DNA of 7,513 nucleotides. Origin: an uncultured Eubacteriales bacterium. GTDB lineage: Bacteria; Bacillota; Clostridia; Lachnospirales; Bianqueaceae. Every line of letters starts with the position of its first letter. Position 1 is the stretch's first letter. The DNA lies in contig ONYR01000031.1 in the NCBI GenBank assembly GCA_900322165.1, positions 1-7,513 on the forward strand. The letters are read 5' to 3'. The notes beneath the pieces were generated by a model. It saw only the letters and a list, made by a program, of their open reading frames with translations, was not told the origin of the DNA and made no database searches. Made by a program: the position numbers and the translations under genes. Shown piece by piece: positions 6,623 to 7,513 of the stretch.

Positions 6623-7182
6623 AGGGCCCCTTCCGGCTGTTTCCGAAAAAACGAAAACTTCGCCGTCTTGTAAATTTTAACCTTAAAGCACTCCATTTTC
6701 GGAAGCATAAAGTCCGTTTCCGCTGAAGATTCGATGATCAGCATGCCGCTATCTGCAAGCAGCGATCCTGCAGCCACAAGCGTTCCGATCTTCTCTTCAA
6801 AGCCTTTGTGATAAGGCGGATCCATGAAGATGATATCGAACTGCCGATGACTCTCTTCCAGCAAAACAAGGGCCTTTTCTACGTCCTGGGTCCAAAGGCG
6901 GGAGCAGTTTTCAATTCCGAGATCCTTTAAATTTTGACGGATCACTCGGATCGCACGGGGATCTTTCTCAACCAGATCCAGTGACGCGCCTCCGCGCGAG
7001 ACAGCCTCGATCCCGATCCCGCCGCTTCCCGCGAACAAGTCCAGAAAACGGCTCTGTGGGACGTCGAACTGAATGGATCCGAACAAGGCTTCCTTGGTCC
7101 GATCCATCGTCGGGCGGGTATCCATTCCTTCCGGCGTACTCAGCTTTCGGCCTTTCAGAAATCCGCCAATCACACGTGTCAT
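6619..7182 (-). CDS. rsmD: 16S rRNA (guanine(966)-N(2))-methyltransferase RsmD
   Basis: RsmD methylates G966 (E. coli numbering) of 16S rRNA using S-adenosylmethionine. The 187-residue product has the usual length. It begins MTRVIGGFLKGRKL, followed by TRPTMDRTKEALF (22-34). The Rossmann-type methyltransferase fold shows motif I DLFAGSGGIGIEA (48-60), the acidic end of strand 2 at VEKD (71-74), and the catalytic motif IV DPPY (121-124), typical of N2/N6 methylation of exocyclic amines. The start at 7182 is chosen because GAAGGAG (7190-7196) lies 7 nt upstream; the open frame extends to an ATG at 7275, but that overlaps the recG end and lacks a ribosome binding site. The recG-rsmD-coaD order is common in Clostridia, and rsmD-coaD adjacency is common across Firmicutes. 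Confidence 0.96.
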   Translation of the reverse strand: MTRVIGGFLKGRKLSTPEGMDTRPTMDRTKEALFGSIQFDVPQSRFLDLFAGSGGIGIEAVSRGGASLDLVEKDPRAIRVIRQNLKDLGIENCSRLWTQDVEKALVLLEESHRQFDIIFMDPPYHKGFEEKIGTLVAAGSLLADSGMLIIESSAETDFMLPKMECFKVKIYKTAKFSFFRKQPEGAL

Positions 7183-7193
7183 AATAATGCTCC

Positions 7194-7223
7194 TTCGTAA
7201 TATTTTATCGGATATTTTACGAA
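7194..7223. repeat. Inverted repeat spanning the rsmD promoter core
   Basis: TTCGTAA (7194-7200) and TTACGAA (7217-7223) form a perfect 7-bp inverted repeat with a 16-nt AT-rich spacer. One arm overlaps the rsmD ribosome binding site; the other lies just inside the -35 box, so the repeat brackets the -10 box. It could be an operator or chance symmetry in AT-rich DNA. Confidence 0.35.
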
Positions 7224-7229
7224 AGTCAA
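7202..7229 (-). promoter_or_regulatory. Possible internal promoter for rsmD-coaD
   Basis: On the minus strand TTGACT (7224-7229) and TAAAAT (7202-7207) are separated by 16 nt, in the AT-rich 86-nt gap between recG and rsmD. Transcription would start about 7 nt beyond the -10 box, almost on the ribosome binding site, leaving a very short leader of about 12-15 nt. No terminator is seen after recG, so rsmD could also be reached by read-through. Confidence 0.55.
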
Positions 7230-7268
7230 GATTTTCGAAATAAATATTAGAGAGCTTGCAACAGAATG

Positions 7269-7513
7269 TTAACAAAATTCATTCGTCGCACGTTCCATGA
7301 AGCCCTCCAGTTCTGCCTTCAGCGCTCGGTGTTCGAGCTGCTCAAGCATCGGATCCGCACTCAGGACGGTCTCCGTCAGCGCCTGTGCTTCTCGAAGCAG
7401 CGCGGTGTCGCGGTACAGATCGGCTACCTTAAAGTCCGGAAGACCGTGCTGCCGCAGGCCGAACATGTCTCCCGCGCCGCGAAGCCGAAGATCCTCCTCC
7501 GCGATATAAAAAC
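7269..7513 (-). CDS. recG: ATP-dependent DNA helicase RecG, C-terminal fragment
   Basis: Only the last 80 residues are in the window; the frame runs off the right edge. The segment FYIAEEDLRLRGAGDMFG followed by LRQHGLPDFKVADL matches the conserved end of RecG, just after the helicase motifs, where 'AEADLRLRGPGDFFGTRQHGLPDFKxA' is the usual form. The LRQHG stretch belongs to the helical hairpin/TRG wedge-linked region that couples ATP hydrolysis to fork reversal. RecG is a cytoplasmic helicase that remodels stalled replication forks and Holliday junctions. The stop at 7269 lies 86 nt before rsmD. The helicase motifs and the wedge domain cannot be checked here. Confidence 0.93.
   Translation of the reverse strand, partial: FYIAEEDLRLRGAGDMFGLRQHGLPDFKVADLYRDTALLREAQALTETVLSADPMLEQLEHRALKAELEGFMERATNEFC

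Noticed and set aside
7183..7275. N-terminal extension of RsmD from the ATG at 7275
   Set aside because: It overlaps the recG stop and the promoter-like region. The start at 7182 has a good ribosome binding site and matches the family's beginning.

Overview
This window is an ordinary, gene-dense chromosomal segment of a low-to-mid-GC Gram-positive bacterium. The best fit is a member of the Clostridia, perhaps Lachnospiraceae-like. That rests on strong AGGAGG ribosome binding sites, a perfect CIRCE operator in front of groES-groEL, a TmcAL (YlbM) family gene, the recG-rsmD-coaD order, and a membrane-anchored parvulin next to coaD. The genus cannot be told from the sequence alone. I see no mobile element, CRISPR array, tRNA or rRNA, and no foreign-looking island. 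The longest stretch without a gene is the 274 bases between groES and tmcAL, and it is mostly regulatory.

Layout from left to right: positions 1-1873 hold groES-groEL on the minus strand, with groEL cut by the left edge about 20-30 residues short of its usual end. Positions 1874-2147 hold the groESL leader with CIRCE, its sigma-A-type promoter, and a back-to-back promoter region serving the plus-strand gene. Positions 2148-3350 encode TmcAL, the only plus-strand gene. It converges, with a 5-bp gap, on a flavin-reductase-like protein gene (3356-3904, minus). A short intergenic region (3905-4029) carries a hairpin whose U-tract faces the plus strand. From 7513 down to 4030 runs a minus-strand series: recG (3' end), rsmD, coaD, a coiled-coil protein of unknown function, and a membrane-anchored parvulin-type prolyl isomerase.

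The genes serve housekeeping roles: protein folding in the cytoplasm (GroES/GroEL) and outside it (parvulin), RNA modification (TmcAL on elongator tRNA-Met, RsmD on 16S rRNA), coenzyme A synthesis (CoaD) and DNA recombination/repair (RecG). The rsmD-coaD-coiled-coil-parvulin genes are packed with a 4-nt overlap and gaps of 4 and 27 nt, so they very likely share a transcript. A promoter-like sequence lies in the recG-rsmD gap.

Nothing here clearly amounts to a new system. The points most worth checking are the missing terminator between tmcAL and the convergent flavin reductase gene, with a plus-oriented terminator lying beyond that gene; a degenerate second parvulin-like domain in the prolyl isomerase; the uncharacterised coiled-coil gene coupled to coaD; and the abutting divergent -35 boxes between groES and tmcAL.
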